The translations under genes and the position numbers were made by a program. Source: Actinoalloteichus hymeniacidonis (GTDB lineage Bacteria; Actinomycetota; Actinomycetes; Mycobacteriales; Pseudonocardiaceae). From it: a stretch of DNA of 64,000 nucleotides. The DNA lies in contig NZ_JACHIS010000001.1 of NCBI RefSeq assembly GCF_014203365.1, forward strand, positions 5,580,001-5,644,000, read 5' to 3'. Of this stretch, positions 34,449 through 43,395 are shown piece after piece; positions within the stretch are counted from its first letter, which is position 1; every line of letters starts with the position of its first letter. The notes below the pieces were generated by a model. It had not been told where the DNA came from. It made no database searches and worked only from the letters and a program-made list of their open reading frames with translations.

Positions 34449-35730
34449 CTTTCGCCCCGTTTCTGCTGTTTCCTGCGACGCCGGGTCGCAACGGGATCAT
34501 CGCGTTGATCATCGTGCCCTCCCCGGTAGCGGACTCGATGGCGAGTGTGCCGCCTGCGGCCTCGACTCGGTCCCGCATGGCATGTAGGCCGTAACCACCT
34601 GACGCAGAAGGCTCGGCAAGTTCGTCGAAGACGAAGCCGACTCCGTTGTCGACGATGTCCACCGCGATCAGGTCACCGAGGTAGGACACCGTCACGGTGA
34701 CCTCGGTGGCTTTGGCGTGTCGTTCGATGTTGGTCAGAGCCTCCTGGGCGGTTCGTAGCAGAGCCTGCTCAGTCGCGGGAGCTGCGGACGTTTGATCGCC
34801 GGTGATCTCGAGCCGAGCCGAACACTGGGTCCGAGACCGCCACTGATCGAGCACCGTCCGGATGGCACCGACGAACGAGTGCTGTTCCAACGGTCCCGGC
34901 CGCAGTTCATTCACCGACCGCCGCGCCTCGATAAGGCTGGAGCGTGCCAGGCTCAGTGCCAAGCCGATCCGTCGTCGAGCGGGATGTCCTTCCTCGAGAA
35001 GTTCCTCGGCGATCTCCAGTTGGGTGCTCACCCCCGCGAGCCCCTGCGCAAGGGTGTCGTGCAGTTCACCCGCCATCCGGGCGCGTTCCGCCGTCACTGC
35101 GGCTTCCCGTTCGCGTTCGACCATCTGCCGCCGCAGCCGGTGCTGCTCCAGTGACGAGGCTTCCAGCTGATCTAGGACCCGCTGAGTTCTCTCGGTGGCA
35201 CGCCGCCGCAGCTCAGCCTCGGTCTCCAAGCGGCGGAAGGCCCAGCCGAGCCCGGCGGCGATCACCGTGGAGCCCGCCATTTGCCACGCCGTCTGAGAAT
35301 CGGGTGGCAGCCCGCCGAGTATCCCGGCCAGTAATACCCCGGTAGCCATCAAGCCGAGATACGCCCAGTTCCCAGGCAATGCGATGAACGTGACGAACAG
35401 ACCGGAGGCCGCAACCAGCAGAAAGGCGGGATGCACCATGGTCAGCGACCAGGCCAGCACCAGCAGGCCTGCGAAGTAGCAGGCCATCGGTACGAGCTGG
35501 TTCTCCGGCCACTGCGGGTGCAGGGTGACGAACCACAGTTGCCAACCCAGCGTGCCGAGGACGAGCGCGAACAGCACTGCCGGATGCCCGGCCAACCGAT
35601 CGAGATCGAGCAACGCCCGCACTATGGCCACCACGACGACCACGTAGAGCACGAGTCCCCAACCGAAGTTCCATCGGCGTTGGAATCGCGATGCGGCCGT
35701 CGTGGACAGCGTGTCCTCAAATTGGGCCAC
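34411..35730 (-). CDS. Sensor histidine kinase, HisKA_3 (DesK/NarX-like)
   Basis: A 439-residue kinase with about six N-terminal membrane segments (residues 20-165), a short coiled linker, then the HisKA_3 dimerisation helix with the phospho-His in ARMAGELHDTLAQGLAG (about 220). The ATPase part has the N box (ALTNIERHAKA), DNGVGF and GGYGLHAMRDRVEAAGG. The membrane part without a large outer loop suggests it reads the state of the membrane, as DesK does; this is inference. The gene overlaps its regulator. Confidence 0.9.
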   Translation of the reverse strand: MAQFEDTLSTTAASRFQRRWNFGWGLVLYVVVVVAIVRALLDLDRLAGHPAVLFALVLGTLGWQLWFVTLHPQWPENQLVPMACYFAGLLVLAWSLTMVHPAFLLVAASGLFVTFIALPGNWAYLGLMATGVLLAGILGGLPPDSQTAWQMAGSTVIAAGLGWAFRRLETEAELRRRATERTQRVLDQLEASSLEQHRLRRQMVEREREAAVTAERARMAGELHDTLAQGLAGVSTQLEIAEELLEEGHPARRRIGLALSLARSSLIEARRSVNELRPGPLEQHSFVGAIRTVLDQWRSRTQCSARLEITGDQTSAAPATEQALLRTAQEALTNIERHAKATEVTVTVSYLGDLIAVDIVDNGVGFVFDELAEPSASGGYGLHAMRDRVEAAGGTLAIESATGEGTMINAMIPLRPGVAGNSRNGAKDDRADHQGAARR

Positions 35731-35742
35731 GGCGGCAGTCTC

Positions 35743-36936
35743 TCACTTCGGCCCGTAGGACAACCTGCGCAATAGCGTCTCCGCAGGACCGGACTTGCCC
35801 AGCACGTCGAGCCACTTCGCCAGCGCGATCGACGCCAGCCAGGTGACCACGGCCAACGCGAATACCGCAGCGGAGCCGAATTCCGCACCGAGTGCGAAGG
35901 TAACGGGCGAGAGGACCACCATGAACACGATCGAGGACAACAGGTAGAAGCTCATCGACCGTCGTCCCAGTGCAACCAAGGCGCCGGAGATCCCTGCGGC
36001 GCTACTCGATAACCGCAAACTCAGCAGCGCGATCAACGCGAGGTATCCGACGGCAGCCGCCACTCCACTGATCGAGTGCAAGAACGAGGTCGCGAACAAC
36101 AGTCCAGCCGAGTCGACCACGATGAAGTGCCCGACGAGCAGACCGATAGGCAATCCACCCAGCAAGCCGATGGGTACTAAGACGTACGCCAGTCGGCGAA
36201 GCAGCGCGAGGTGGCGGCGGGGCTCTTCGAGGATGCGGTGCCGGGCGGCGATGACCCCGATGACCGAGGTGGCCAATACCGGGAGCAGCCCGAAGGGCGT
36301 CGACAGCCATTCGCCGAAGCGCATCGGCAACAGTTCGTTCAATGAGTCGCTTTCGAAGGACTGGAAGAAGCTGCGTCCCTCACCTCCGCCATCCCAGGCA
36401 TACACGGCACCCTGGACCAGACAGGCGAAGACGACCCAGATCGAAGCCAACCACAGCAGGGCACGGTCTCCCCAGTTGAGCAACACGAGAAGCCCGAAGC
36501 CCAGCACGCCGTAAAGCCCGAGGATGTCGCCTGGGAAGAACAGCACGGCATGGAGTAGGCCGAAGAAGATCAATGCGGTGCTTCTTCGCCGCAGGATGGA
36601 TTTCGTCCGCCGCTCGGTGGTACCGCGTGCGGTGTTTCGGCGGAACATCTGCACCATGCCGTAGCCGAAGAGCAACGCGAATAGCGGATACGCCCTGGCA
36701 TCGACGGCGGTCACGACGAAGGTGCCGACCACACGGTCGAGCAGCCCCTCCTCGACGATGTGCTGTCGTGGGCCGTACGGCCGGTCGTAGAGGAAGATCG
36801 CCGAGTTCGCGATCCCGATGAACAGCAGCATGATCCCGCGCGCGAGATCGGGGGCGAGGATGCGCTGGGTCAAGCCGACCGGCGCGGCTCTGGCGATATC
36901 GATACCTGGTGGCTTGCTCACAAGTGGCTCGGACAT
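35743..36936 (-). CDS. DUF418 domain-containing membrane protein
   Basis: A 397-residue protein with about ten membrane segments, starting at the ATG at 36936 (MSEPLVSKPPGIDIARAAPV). The opening RILAPDLARGIMLLFIGIAN is the family signature for YeiB-like DUF418 proteins, and the C-terminus keeps RSMSFYLLSSI and AKWLDVLGKSGPAETLLRR. The role of the family is not established. It ends 12 bases before the kinase start on the same strand, so it probably belongs to the same transcript as the two-component system. Confidence 0.82.
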   Translation of the reverse strand: MSEPLVSKPPGIDIARAAPVGLTQRILAPDLARGIMLLFIGIANSAIFLYDRPYGPRQHIVEEGLLDRVVGTFVVTAVDARAYPLFALLFGYGMVQMFRRNTARGTTERRTKSILRRRSTALIFFGLLHAVLFFPGDILGLYGVLGFGLLVLLNWGDRALLWLASIWVVFACLVQGAVYAWDGGGEGRSFFQSFESDSLNELLPMRFGEWLSTPFGLLPVLATSVIGVIAARHRILEEPRRHLALLRRLAYVLVPIGLLGGLPIGLLVGHFIVVDSAGLLFATSFLHSISGVAAAVGYLALIALLSLRLSSSAAGISGALVALGRRSMSFYLLSSIVFMVVLSPVTFALGAEFGSAAVFALAVVTWLASIALAKWLDVLGKSGPAETLLRRLSYGPK

Positions 36937-37164
36937 GATCCAAACGCTAGAAATCCCGATGGATACTGCCCAGTCGTCCGATACGCCGACGCATCGGTTC
37001 GCCAAGGGGCCAGAGGATGTCGTCCGATCGGATGTCAACCACAGTCACCGAGGTCCGTAATACGTCCTGATTGTCAGCATCGCCACCGACTCGACGCCGT
37101 AGCGTGCAAGGTCCAATCGCCACCTCGAATCACCGCCGTGACCGACCACGACCTTCGGAGAACC

Positions 37165-38448
37165 ATGACGATCCGCTACGCCAGCCCCGGAATCTCCTGC
37201 ATCGACCACACCATCGAGGTGCCGCTCGATCACGATCAGCCGAACGGCGAGAAGATCTCGATCTTCGCCCGCGAGGTCGTCGCGGCGGGCAGCGAGCAGG
37301 CCGATCTGCCCTGGCTGCTATTCCTGCAGGGCGGTCCGGGCGGCAAGGCGACCCGACCCGCGCCGATGACCGGTTGGCTACGGCGGGCGCTGCGGGAGTT
37401 CCGAGTGCTGCTGCTCGATCAACGGGGCACCGGCCGGAGCACCCCGGCGAATCGGCAGAGCCTGGCGCGTTTCGATTCCGGCGAACAGGCGGCCGACTAC
37501 CTCCGGCACTTCCGCAGCGACTCGATCGTGCGGGATGCGGAGGCATTCCGTCGTCAGCTGATCGGCGATCGGCCGTGGAGCGTGTTGGGGCAGAGCTTCG
37601 GCGGCTTCTGCACGCTGACCTACCTGTCGCTGGCCCCGGCGAGCTTGACCGCCGCCTTCGTCACCGGTGGGCTCTCCGGTCTGGATGCTGGCCCGGACGA
37701 GGTCTATCGGGCGCTCTATCCCAGGGTGCTGCGCAAGAACGCGGAGTACTTCGCGCGGTATCCGGGAGACGAGTCGATCGTCCGAGACATCGTCGCCCAT
37801 CTCGACGAGCACGAGGTGACGCTGCCGACCGGCGAGCGCCTCACCCCACGCCGCTTGCAGACCCTGGGCATCGAATTCGGCAAGACCAGCACCTTCGACC
37901 GGCTGCACTACCTGCTGGAGGAGGCGTTCATCGACACAGCCCTGGGGCGCGACATCTCCGACACCTTCCGCCATGGGGTCGGCGCCTCGGTCTCCTTCGC
38001 CACCGACCCGCTGTACGCGGTGCTGCACGAGTCGATCTACTGCCAGGGCACGGCCTCGGCCTGGTCGGCACACCGCGTTCGGGACGAGTTCGACGCGTTC
38101 GCGCTCGACGGCGCCTCGCCGGTGCGCTTCACCGGCGAGATGATCTATCCCTGGATGTTCGACGAGGATCCGGCGCTGCGTCCGCTACAGGACGCTGCGG
38201 AGGCGCTGGCGGCCAAGACCGACTGGCCCGCGCTGTATGACCATGCCGTCCTCAATCGCAACACCGTGCCGGTCGCCGCCGCCGTCTACCACGACGACAT
38301 GTACGTGGATCGCGAGTTGTCCCTGCGCACGGCGGACGAGGTTCGCGGCGCCCGTGTCTGGGTCACCAACCAGTACGAGCACGACGGATTGCGGATGGAC
38401 CCCGACGTGCTGGATCGGCTGATCGCGATGACCCGCAACGAGATCTGA
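37165..38448 (+). CDS. Alpha/beta hydrolase, proline iminopeptidase family
   Basis: A 427-residue cytoplasmic peptidase (S33) that frees N-terminal proline or similar residues. GGAG precedes the ATG at 37165. Oxyanion-hole motif FLQGGPGGKATR is near residue 52, DQRGTGRST near 84, nucleophile GQSFGGFCTLTYLSL near 137, a large helical cap follows, and the final His is in NQYEHDGLR. These are the features of the larger prolyl aminopeptidase subgroup. A strong hairpin follows the stop. Confidence 0.88.
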   Translation: MTIRYASPGISCIDHTIEVPLDHDQPNGEKISIFAREVVAAGSEQADLPWLLFLQGGPGGKATRPAPMTGWLRRALREFRVLLLDQRGTGRSTPANRQSLARFDSGEQAADYLRHFRSDSIVRDAEAFRRQLIGDRPWSVLGQSFGGFCTLTYLSLAPASLTAAFVTGGLSGLDAGPDEVYRALYPRVLRKNAEYFARYPGDESIVRDIVAHLDEHEVTLPTGERLTPRRLQTLGIEFGKTSTFDRLHYLLEEAFIDTALGRDISDTFRHGVGASVSFATDPLYAVLHESIYCQGTASAWSAHRVRDEFDAFALDGASPVRFTGEMIYPWMFDEDPALRPLQDAAEALAAKTDWPALYDHAVLNRNTVPVAAAVYHDDMYVDRELSLRTADEVRGARVWVTNQYEHDGLRMDPDVLDRLIAMTRNEI

Positions 38449-38476
38449 CCGGCTCGGCGGTATCGCGAAAGCGTCG

Positions 38477-38514
38477 GATACGGGCTCGGCAGATCGCTGG
38501 GCCGAGCCCGTATC
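38477..38514. terminator. Bidirectional terminator hairpin
   Basis: GATACGGGCTCGGC (38477-38490) and GCCGAGCCCGTATC (38501-38514) form a perfect 14-base stem with a 10-base loop between two convergent genes. No T-run is present; in high-GC actinobacteria such hairpins commonly act as terminators. Confidence 0.65.
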
Positions 38515-38523
38515 GGACAGCCA

Positions 38524-39327
38524 TCAGTCCTCGGTCAACGCCCGCAACACCTTGGCCTGTTCGACGTCCGTGCCCGCCGCTCGCAGCTCGACCGCCTCGG
38601 CCGCGCTGAAACCGGCGACCCGCCAGGCCGCGACCTCGTCGATCGGGATGCCCGCCCGCCACCAGGTGGTCAGCAGCTCGATCGAGTCCTCACCCTCGGC
38701 CGAGATCCGCGCCGCCTCCCCCGCTTCGAAGCCCAACGCGGCGAAAACGCGAGCGGCACCCGGTTCGACGCCACGGCGGGCCCAGGGCAGCGCCGCCCGC
38801 CCCACCCAACCGGCGTCGAGGAAACCCCGCGCCGTCTCGGCGGGAATGCCGTGCCGTAGTAGTTCCCGCAACGTCGAAGCCTGTTCCGAATCGAGGTCGG
38901 CTCCGCCCGCAGGCCGTCGACGGTGCGTCAGGCGGTACAACAACCCTCGCGGCCGAGGAGTCTCGCCCGCACGATGCCGATCCGCAGCCTCCTGGGCGGA
39001 ATAGCCCAGCTCGGACCACTGAACGGCCTCCCGAGGGGTCAATCCGGCGCGCAGCCACTCCTGCACTGTGTACGGGGACGCGCCGACGGTTCGCCATTCC
39101 CGCGCGGCCGTCGGGGTGTAGACGCCTGCGTGCTGCCAGCGTCGGGCTTCGTCGATCACGAAGCTCTCGGCAATCCACCCTCTGGCCTCGGCGATGGAGA
39201 AGCCCTGGTCCTGCCATTGCGGCAGCGGTTCCGGGGTCGGCGGCCCCTCGCGGTGCCCGCGGTTTCCCTCGGGTTCCGGCTCCGGCTCCGGCTCCGGTTC
39301 TGGGCCGTCGAAGAATCCGATGGTCAT
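38524..39327 (-). CDS. Hypothetical protein with W/G helical repeats
   Basis: A 267-residue soluble protein starting at the ATG at 39327, which overlaps the VWA gene stop (ATGA). The N-terminus carries an acidic Pro-Glu run (PEPEPEPEPEPE). The rest is built from about eight repeats of 20-25 residues of the form W..aGf....A..W...G.....A (for example WIAESFVIDEARRWQHAGVY and GFSAAEAVELRAAGTDVEQA), probably helix pairs that bind another protein. No known family is recognised. It is third in the order ATPase-VWA-this gene, so it is likely an accessory of that chaperone-like pair. Confidence 0.62.
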   Translation of the reverse strand: MTIGFFDGPEPEPEPEPEPEGNRGHREGPPTPEPLPQWQDQGFSIAEARGWIAESFVIDEARRWQHAGVYTPTAAREWRTVGASPYTVQEWLRAGLTPREAVQWSELGYSAQEAADRHRAGETPRPRGLLYRLTHRRRPAGGADLDSEQASTLRELLRHGIPAETARGFLDAGWVGRAALPWARRGVEPGAARVFAALGFEAGEAARISAEGEDSIELLTTWWRAGIPIDEVAAWRVAGFSAAEAVELRAAGTDVEQAKVLRALTED

Positions 39328-40622
39328 GCCGGTCCTTCCGCTGGGATTCGGGCGGTGGCCGCCCAGTCCGGCGCCCGGCCGTCCGACCCGATCAGACACA
39401 CCACGACGGGTGGACGGGGGCGACGCTGCGGCCAGTCGGTCACGCCGTCGGTGAGCACGACCACGAGGTCGGGGCGCGGCCGCAGAGCCACCGCCGCCTC
39501 GATTCCGGCGCTCATGTCGGTGCCGCCACCACCGAGAAGCTCGATCTCCGCTGCGGAGCGCACCGATTGCACCGGATGCGCCCGAACGTCGCAACACAGC
39601 ACCCGCAGCCTGCGGTGCGGACCGGTGACGCCGTTGATGATGGCGTCGATCTCGGCGAGTAGCCGCTGTAAGACGGGGGTGGTCACCGAGCCGGAGGTGT
39701 CGACGACCACCACGGTGTCGGGCACCGGGGCGATCATCGCGGGCGGCACCACCTCGGGATAGGCAGCGGCTCGGCGAGATGCCTTGCGATAGCTGAAATC
39801 CACCTTGCCCGTGCTGGTGGCCAGGCCACGGCGAAGCAACGCCCGCAGCCGGGTCCGCCAATTCACCGCAGCGGACACGCGTTGTTCGGCCCACCGTTGC
39901 CAACCTCCGGGCACCGCGCTGCGCGCGCTGACTCGATCCCGGATTCCCGCGACGATCATCCGTTGCAGTAGATCGCGGTCCAATTCGGTGGGTCCATCGC
40001 CAGAACCGGAGTCCTCATAGTCGCGAGGCCTACCGTCGGCGGCGCTGCCGCAGTCGACAGCCTCGGCCAACGTCCGGCCGCCTCGGCCCATCGCCTCGGC
40101 GAGCACGTCCAACATGGGCAGGTATTCCTCGGCCATGCGGTTACTCGGCAGACCCAGCTCGACCGGTGAGATCACGCCCGCAGGCCCGGTCAGGCCCTCG
40201 GCGATCAGGTCGTCGTTGATCTCGGCGTCGGCGGCCTGGTTCCAGCGTTGCGCTTCGGGCGTCCCGGTTTCGCCTGCGGCATGGGTGTTCCCGGAGTCGG
40301 TGTCGCGCACTGGCGAGCGCATCGCGTGCGATCGAACTAGGTGTCCCACGTGGTGCAGCAGCCACCAGCCGATCTCCGCGATCGGAGTGGCCAGCGTGGT
40401 GCCGGCCTCCAGATGCACATTCCACCGGCTGTCGGCCGGGAAGGCCCGGAATTCCGGATCGGGTACCGGCACACCACCCGAATCGGCGATGGCCGAGGCG
40501 ATGGGCACGGGCCGGAGGGCGAAGAGCGCCGAGGCCAGGTACGGCGCGCGATGCGCCGCCCACAGTCGGGCCGCGCCGAAGCGGACCATGATCTGTTCGG
40601 TGTGTTCCACGTCCGGCGTCAT
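39324..40622 (-). CDS. VWA-like / DUF2201 protein with degenerate metallopeptidase motif
   Basis: A 432-residue protein from the ATG at 40622, which overlaps the ATPase stop (ATGA). N-terminal DUF2201-type domain: the position of the usual metal motif reads WWLLHHVGHLVRSHA (about 87-100), so HHxxH where an HExxH would be expected. The C-terminal ~130 residues are a VWA-like domain with metal-site residues DTSGSV (about 320), GGGGTDMSAG and VVLTDGVTDW. MoxR ATPases and VWA proteins commonly work as pairs that insert metals or assemble complexes. The target is unknown. Confidence 0.82.
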   Translation of the reverse strand: MTPDVEHTEQIMVRFGAARLWAAHRAPYLASALFALRPVPIASAIADSGGVPVPDPEFRAFPADSRWNVHLEAGTTLATPIAEIGWWLLHHVGHLVRSHAMRSPVRDTDSGNTHAAGETGTPEAQRWNQAADAEINDDLIAEGLTGPAGVISPVELGLPSNRMAEEYLPMLDVLAEAMGRGGRTLAEAVDCGSAADGRPRDYEDSGSGDGPTELDRDLLQRMIVAGIRDRVSARSAVPGGWQRWAEQRVSAAVNWRTRLRALLRRGLATSTGKVDFSYRKASRRAAAYPEVVPPAMIAPVPDTVVVVDTSGSVTTPVLQRLLAEIDAIINGVTGPHRRLRVLCCDVRAHPVQSVRSAAEIELLGGGGTDMSAGIEAAVALRPRPDLVVVLTDGVTDWPQRRPRPPVVVCLIGSDGRAPDWAATARIPAEGPA

Positions 40623-41707
40623 GTGAGTAGCCCGGCGGCCCGCAGGATCGGGGCGAGTTCCAGCATGGTCTTGGGGAGCTGCGCGCCTGCGGGTCGTTGT
40701 GCGGCCAGGGCGCGAGCAGCGCTCGCGGCCACATCCGGTGCCTTGCGGGCGACTCTGGCGATCACGGCCCAGGCCCCTTCCCACACCGCCACATCGCCCT
40801 CCGTGTTGACATGGGCGACCAATGCACCGAGTAGTGCGTGTAATCGATCGACGCGGTCGGGCAGTGGTGCAGCCGGATCAGCCAGCAGCTCCCGAGGATC
40901 GGGCAGGTCCAGGTTGCGCAGCCAGGACAGCAGCTCGAAGCCCGCCGAGTCTCCGACCGCGCCCAGTACCAACTCGGCCCGTACCTCCTCGGCTGCCCCG
41001 CTCTGGGAACTGGCGGCGATGGCGCGGGCCGCCAGCTCCCAGCTTCGCGGGCTCGGCCAGCTGCGGCCTGCGGTGTCCGGGTTGTCCGGCACCGCGAGCA
41101 CCAGTTCGGGGCGTACCCGTAGGAACGCTCCGACCAGCGATCGGGCCCGGGCGATCGCGGCTGCGGTGGGCGGCTGGGCGGTCACGAGTTCGGGAACCCG
41201 GAACCCGCTGGTGAAGCCCTCGGCGATCACAGCGGCGTCGACCGTCCAGTCGAGGTGGATCAACCGGTTCGCCAATGGCGCGGACAGATCCCAGCCGTCT
41301 GCTGCGTGTTCCGGCGGGTTGGCCGCCGCCACGATGCGGACCTGTGGCGGCAGTTCGAGGTCGCCGACGGTGCGTTCGAGGATGATCCGCAGCATCGCGG
41401 CCTGCACGGCGGGCGGCGCCGTGGTCAGCTCGTCGAGGAAGAGCAGTCCGGTGCCCGACTCGGCGAGCCGTTGGGCCCAACGCGGTGGGGCGAAGTAGGT
41501 GTTGCCCTCGCGGAGCACCGGGAGTCCCAGGAAGTCGCTGGGCTCCCGCAGCGAGCCGACGACGACCTCGACCGGCAGGCCGAGGTCTCGGCCCAGCGCG
41601 ATAACCGACGAGGTCTTGCCGGTACCGGGTGCGCCCCAGATGATCACGGGCAGATTGGCGGCGACCGCTAGGGCGATCGCCTGTTGAGTGCTTCGTTGCT
41701 CGGCCAT
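40619..41707 (-). CDS. MoxR-type AAA+ ATPase
   Basis: A 362-residue AAA+ protein. Walker A WGAPGTGKTSS is at about 24-34, Walker B GLLFLDELTTA at about 87-97, sensor 1 IVAAANPPEHA at about 123-133 and arginine-finger region APLANRLIHLDW after it. The C-terminal half is helical. It is first in a three-gene operon joined by two ATGA overlaps with the VWA protein and the repeat protein, so the three are made in fixed ratio and probably form one machine. Confidence 0.88.
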   Translation of the reverse strand: MAEQRSTQQAIALAVAANLPVIIWGAPGTGKTSSVIALGRDLGLPVEVVVGSLREPSDFLGLPVLREGNTYFAPPRWAQRLAESGTGLLFLDELTTAPPAVQAAMLRIILERTVGDLELPPQVRIVAAANPPEHAADGWDLSAPLANRLIHLDWTVDAAVIAEGFTSGFRVPELVTAQPPTAAAIARARSLVGAFLRVRPELVLAVPDNPDTAGRSWPSPRSWELAARAIAASSQSGAAEEVRAELVLGAVGDSAGFELLSWLRNLDLPDPRELLADPAAPLPDRVDRLHALLGALVAHVNTEGDVAVWEGAWAVIARVARKAPDVAASAARALAAQRPAGAQLPKTMLELAPILRAAGLLT

Positions 41708-41812
41708 CGATCCTCTCCCGGATCAATCGATGAAGGCGCCTGTGGCGCGAATTCGGGCAGCACGAATCAAGGCATCCCCCAGGTCGGATGCCTTCGAAGT
41801 AGAAGGGAGTTC

Positions 41813-42049
41813 CTAGTCCTGCTCGCGGAACAGGCTGCGGCCGCCGTACTTCTTGTGCACGGCCTGCTTGCTGATGCCCAATACGGTGGCGATCGACGCC
41901 CAGGTGTGCCCCTGCACGCGGGCCCGCCGGACGAGCACCGCCTCCAGGCGTTCCATCTCGCGACGCACCTCGGCCGCCGCGCCGAGCCCGACGATCGGGT
42001 CATCGCCGTTGGCTGCCTTGGTCAACGACACGATCTGATCGATCTCCAT
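41813..42049 (-). CDS. Small helix-turn-helix protein
   Basis: A 78-residue protein whose C-terminal half holds a clear HTH (GHTWASIATVLGISKQAVHKKYG at about 47-69, similar to sigma region 4 or Hin-like domains). The N-terminal half is a charged helix for dimerisation. It sits alone, 106 bases upstream of the AAA+ gene on the same strand, and could regulate it. Similar small HTH proteins are common in Pseudonocardiaceae. Confidence 0.72.
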   Translation of the reverse strand: MEIDQIVSLTKAANGDDPIVGLGAAAEVRREMERLEAVLVRRARVQGHTWASIATVLGISKQAVHKKYGGRSLFREQD

Positions 42050-42154
42050 GTTGTCATCCTAGGTTGACACACCTCAAGGCGTCAACCAAAGGTGACAAGT
42101 CGGCCGCGACCTGCCCGTCCCGACACCGCTATCGACGACGCGAGCGGCCGATAC

Positions 42155-43159
42155 TCAATCGGACTCGGACACCACGAGACCATCCCGCATCCCAGCGATC
42201 ACGCTGCTCAACGTGGTGAGTTGGAAGGGCACACCGGCTCCGGTGATCTCCCCGCGCAGGGCAAAAATGCCGAGCGCGACAGCCACCCCCGCTGTAGCGC
42301 CGTAATCGGAGACGGCGGAAAGGCGCACGAGACGCTGCACCGGCCGCCCCTCGGACACACCTCGCGCCCGCACCCACAGCTCGACGTCCTCCGCCTTCGC
42401 CGGATCATGCTTGGCCAGACCCGCGATCTGCGGCGCGAACCGAGGTAGCACCCGGAGTGCTATCAGCCCCGCGACCAGCGAGTTGAAGGCACGGCTGTTC
42501 CAGGCCGTCCGGTATTCGACGTCGGCGAGTCCAAGGCCGGCGGCCACGACCCCGCGTTCGGGATGCTCGATCAGCCGCATGCCCTGCTCTGCGCGCGAAC
42601 CACGGTCCGGGGCCCGTTCGCGCCGTACCGGAGTTGAGACGATCTCCAGCATGTCGATGGTCCCCGCCCGGCCGACCCGAGCGTTGGTGTTCTGTCTGAA
42701 GAAGACATCGACGCCATCGATCGCGTCGCAACCGTCGACCGCCTCCCGAACCGCGAGGCCGGAGAGTCCGGGGAAGAGCCCGGCCATGGCGACAACGGCG
42801 AGTCCGGCGTCGGTGGCCGGTCGATCCAGCTCCCGCACCCGCGCCGCGAATTCCGGCTGGACCCCGACGTCCACGCTGTGCACACCGGATTCGAGGCAGA
42901 TCCGCTGGACGAGCGGCGCGCTCTGAGCAACCGCGACTATCACCAGATCCGCGCCCGCGACCGCATCCCGAATGGACACCGAGTCACGTACATCCAGTGA
43001 CACCATGCGTGCCTGCGGGCCGAGATCACCCGCGAGGCCGTCCGAGGCGCCGCTCCTACGCGTGCCGATCAGCAGTTCCGCATCGGGGACCACGGCCCTG
43101 ACCTCGGAGCAGATTGCCCGACCGAGGATTCCGGTGCCACCGGCCACGACGATCCTCAT
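42155..43159 (-). CDS. Saccharopine dehydrogenase-like NAD(P)-binding protein
   Basis: A 334-residue protein starting at the ATG at 43159 with a purine-rich site just upstream (the frame is open to 43348). The N-terminal Rossmann motif is VVAGGTGILGRAICSEVRA (about 4-22), typical of the Sacchrp_dh_NADP group. A long C-terminal part includes AMAGLFPGLSGLAVREAVDG and a hydrophobic end. The reaction is unknown. It is followed on the left by the small HTH gene; no operon partner is evident. Confidence 0.78.
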   Translation of the reverse strand: MRIVVAGGTGILGRAICSEVRAVVPDAELLIGTRRSGASDGLAGDLGPQARMVSLDVRDSVSIRDAVAGADLVIVAVAQSAPLVQRICLESGVHSVDVGVQPEFAARVRELDRPATDAGLAVVAMAGLFPGLSGLAVREAVDGCDAIDGVDVFFRQNTNARVGRAGTIDMLEIVSTPVRRERAPDRGSRAEQGMRLIEHPERGVVAAGLGLADVEYRTAWNSRAFNSLVAGLIALRVLPRFAPQIAGLAKHDPAKAEDVELWVRARGVSEGRPVQRLVRLSAVSDYGATAGVAVALGIFALRGEITGAGVPFQLTTLSSVIAGMRDGLVVSESD

Positions 43160-43395
43160 CCGGGCCTCTCCTTCTGCGTCATCGCATATCCCCCACCGCT
43201 CGCAAGACCGCCCCAGATCGCCGGGTACGACGGCCAACCGAACTACGCCTTCTGCGGGAACCCCGGCATCGGCGTGGCCGATTCCCCTCGCCCGCCACAT
43301 CGAGAGGAGTCCACACGGAGTCGATCGCCCCATTCGATCGATCAACACAAGGTACCCATCGGCCGACGCCGATCACAGCCACCGAGTGCCTGGGG

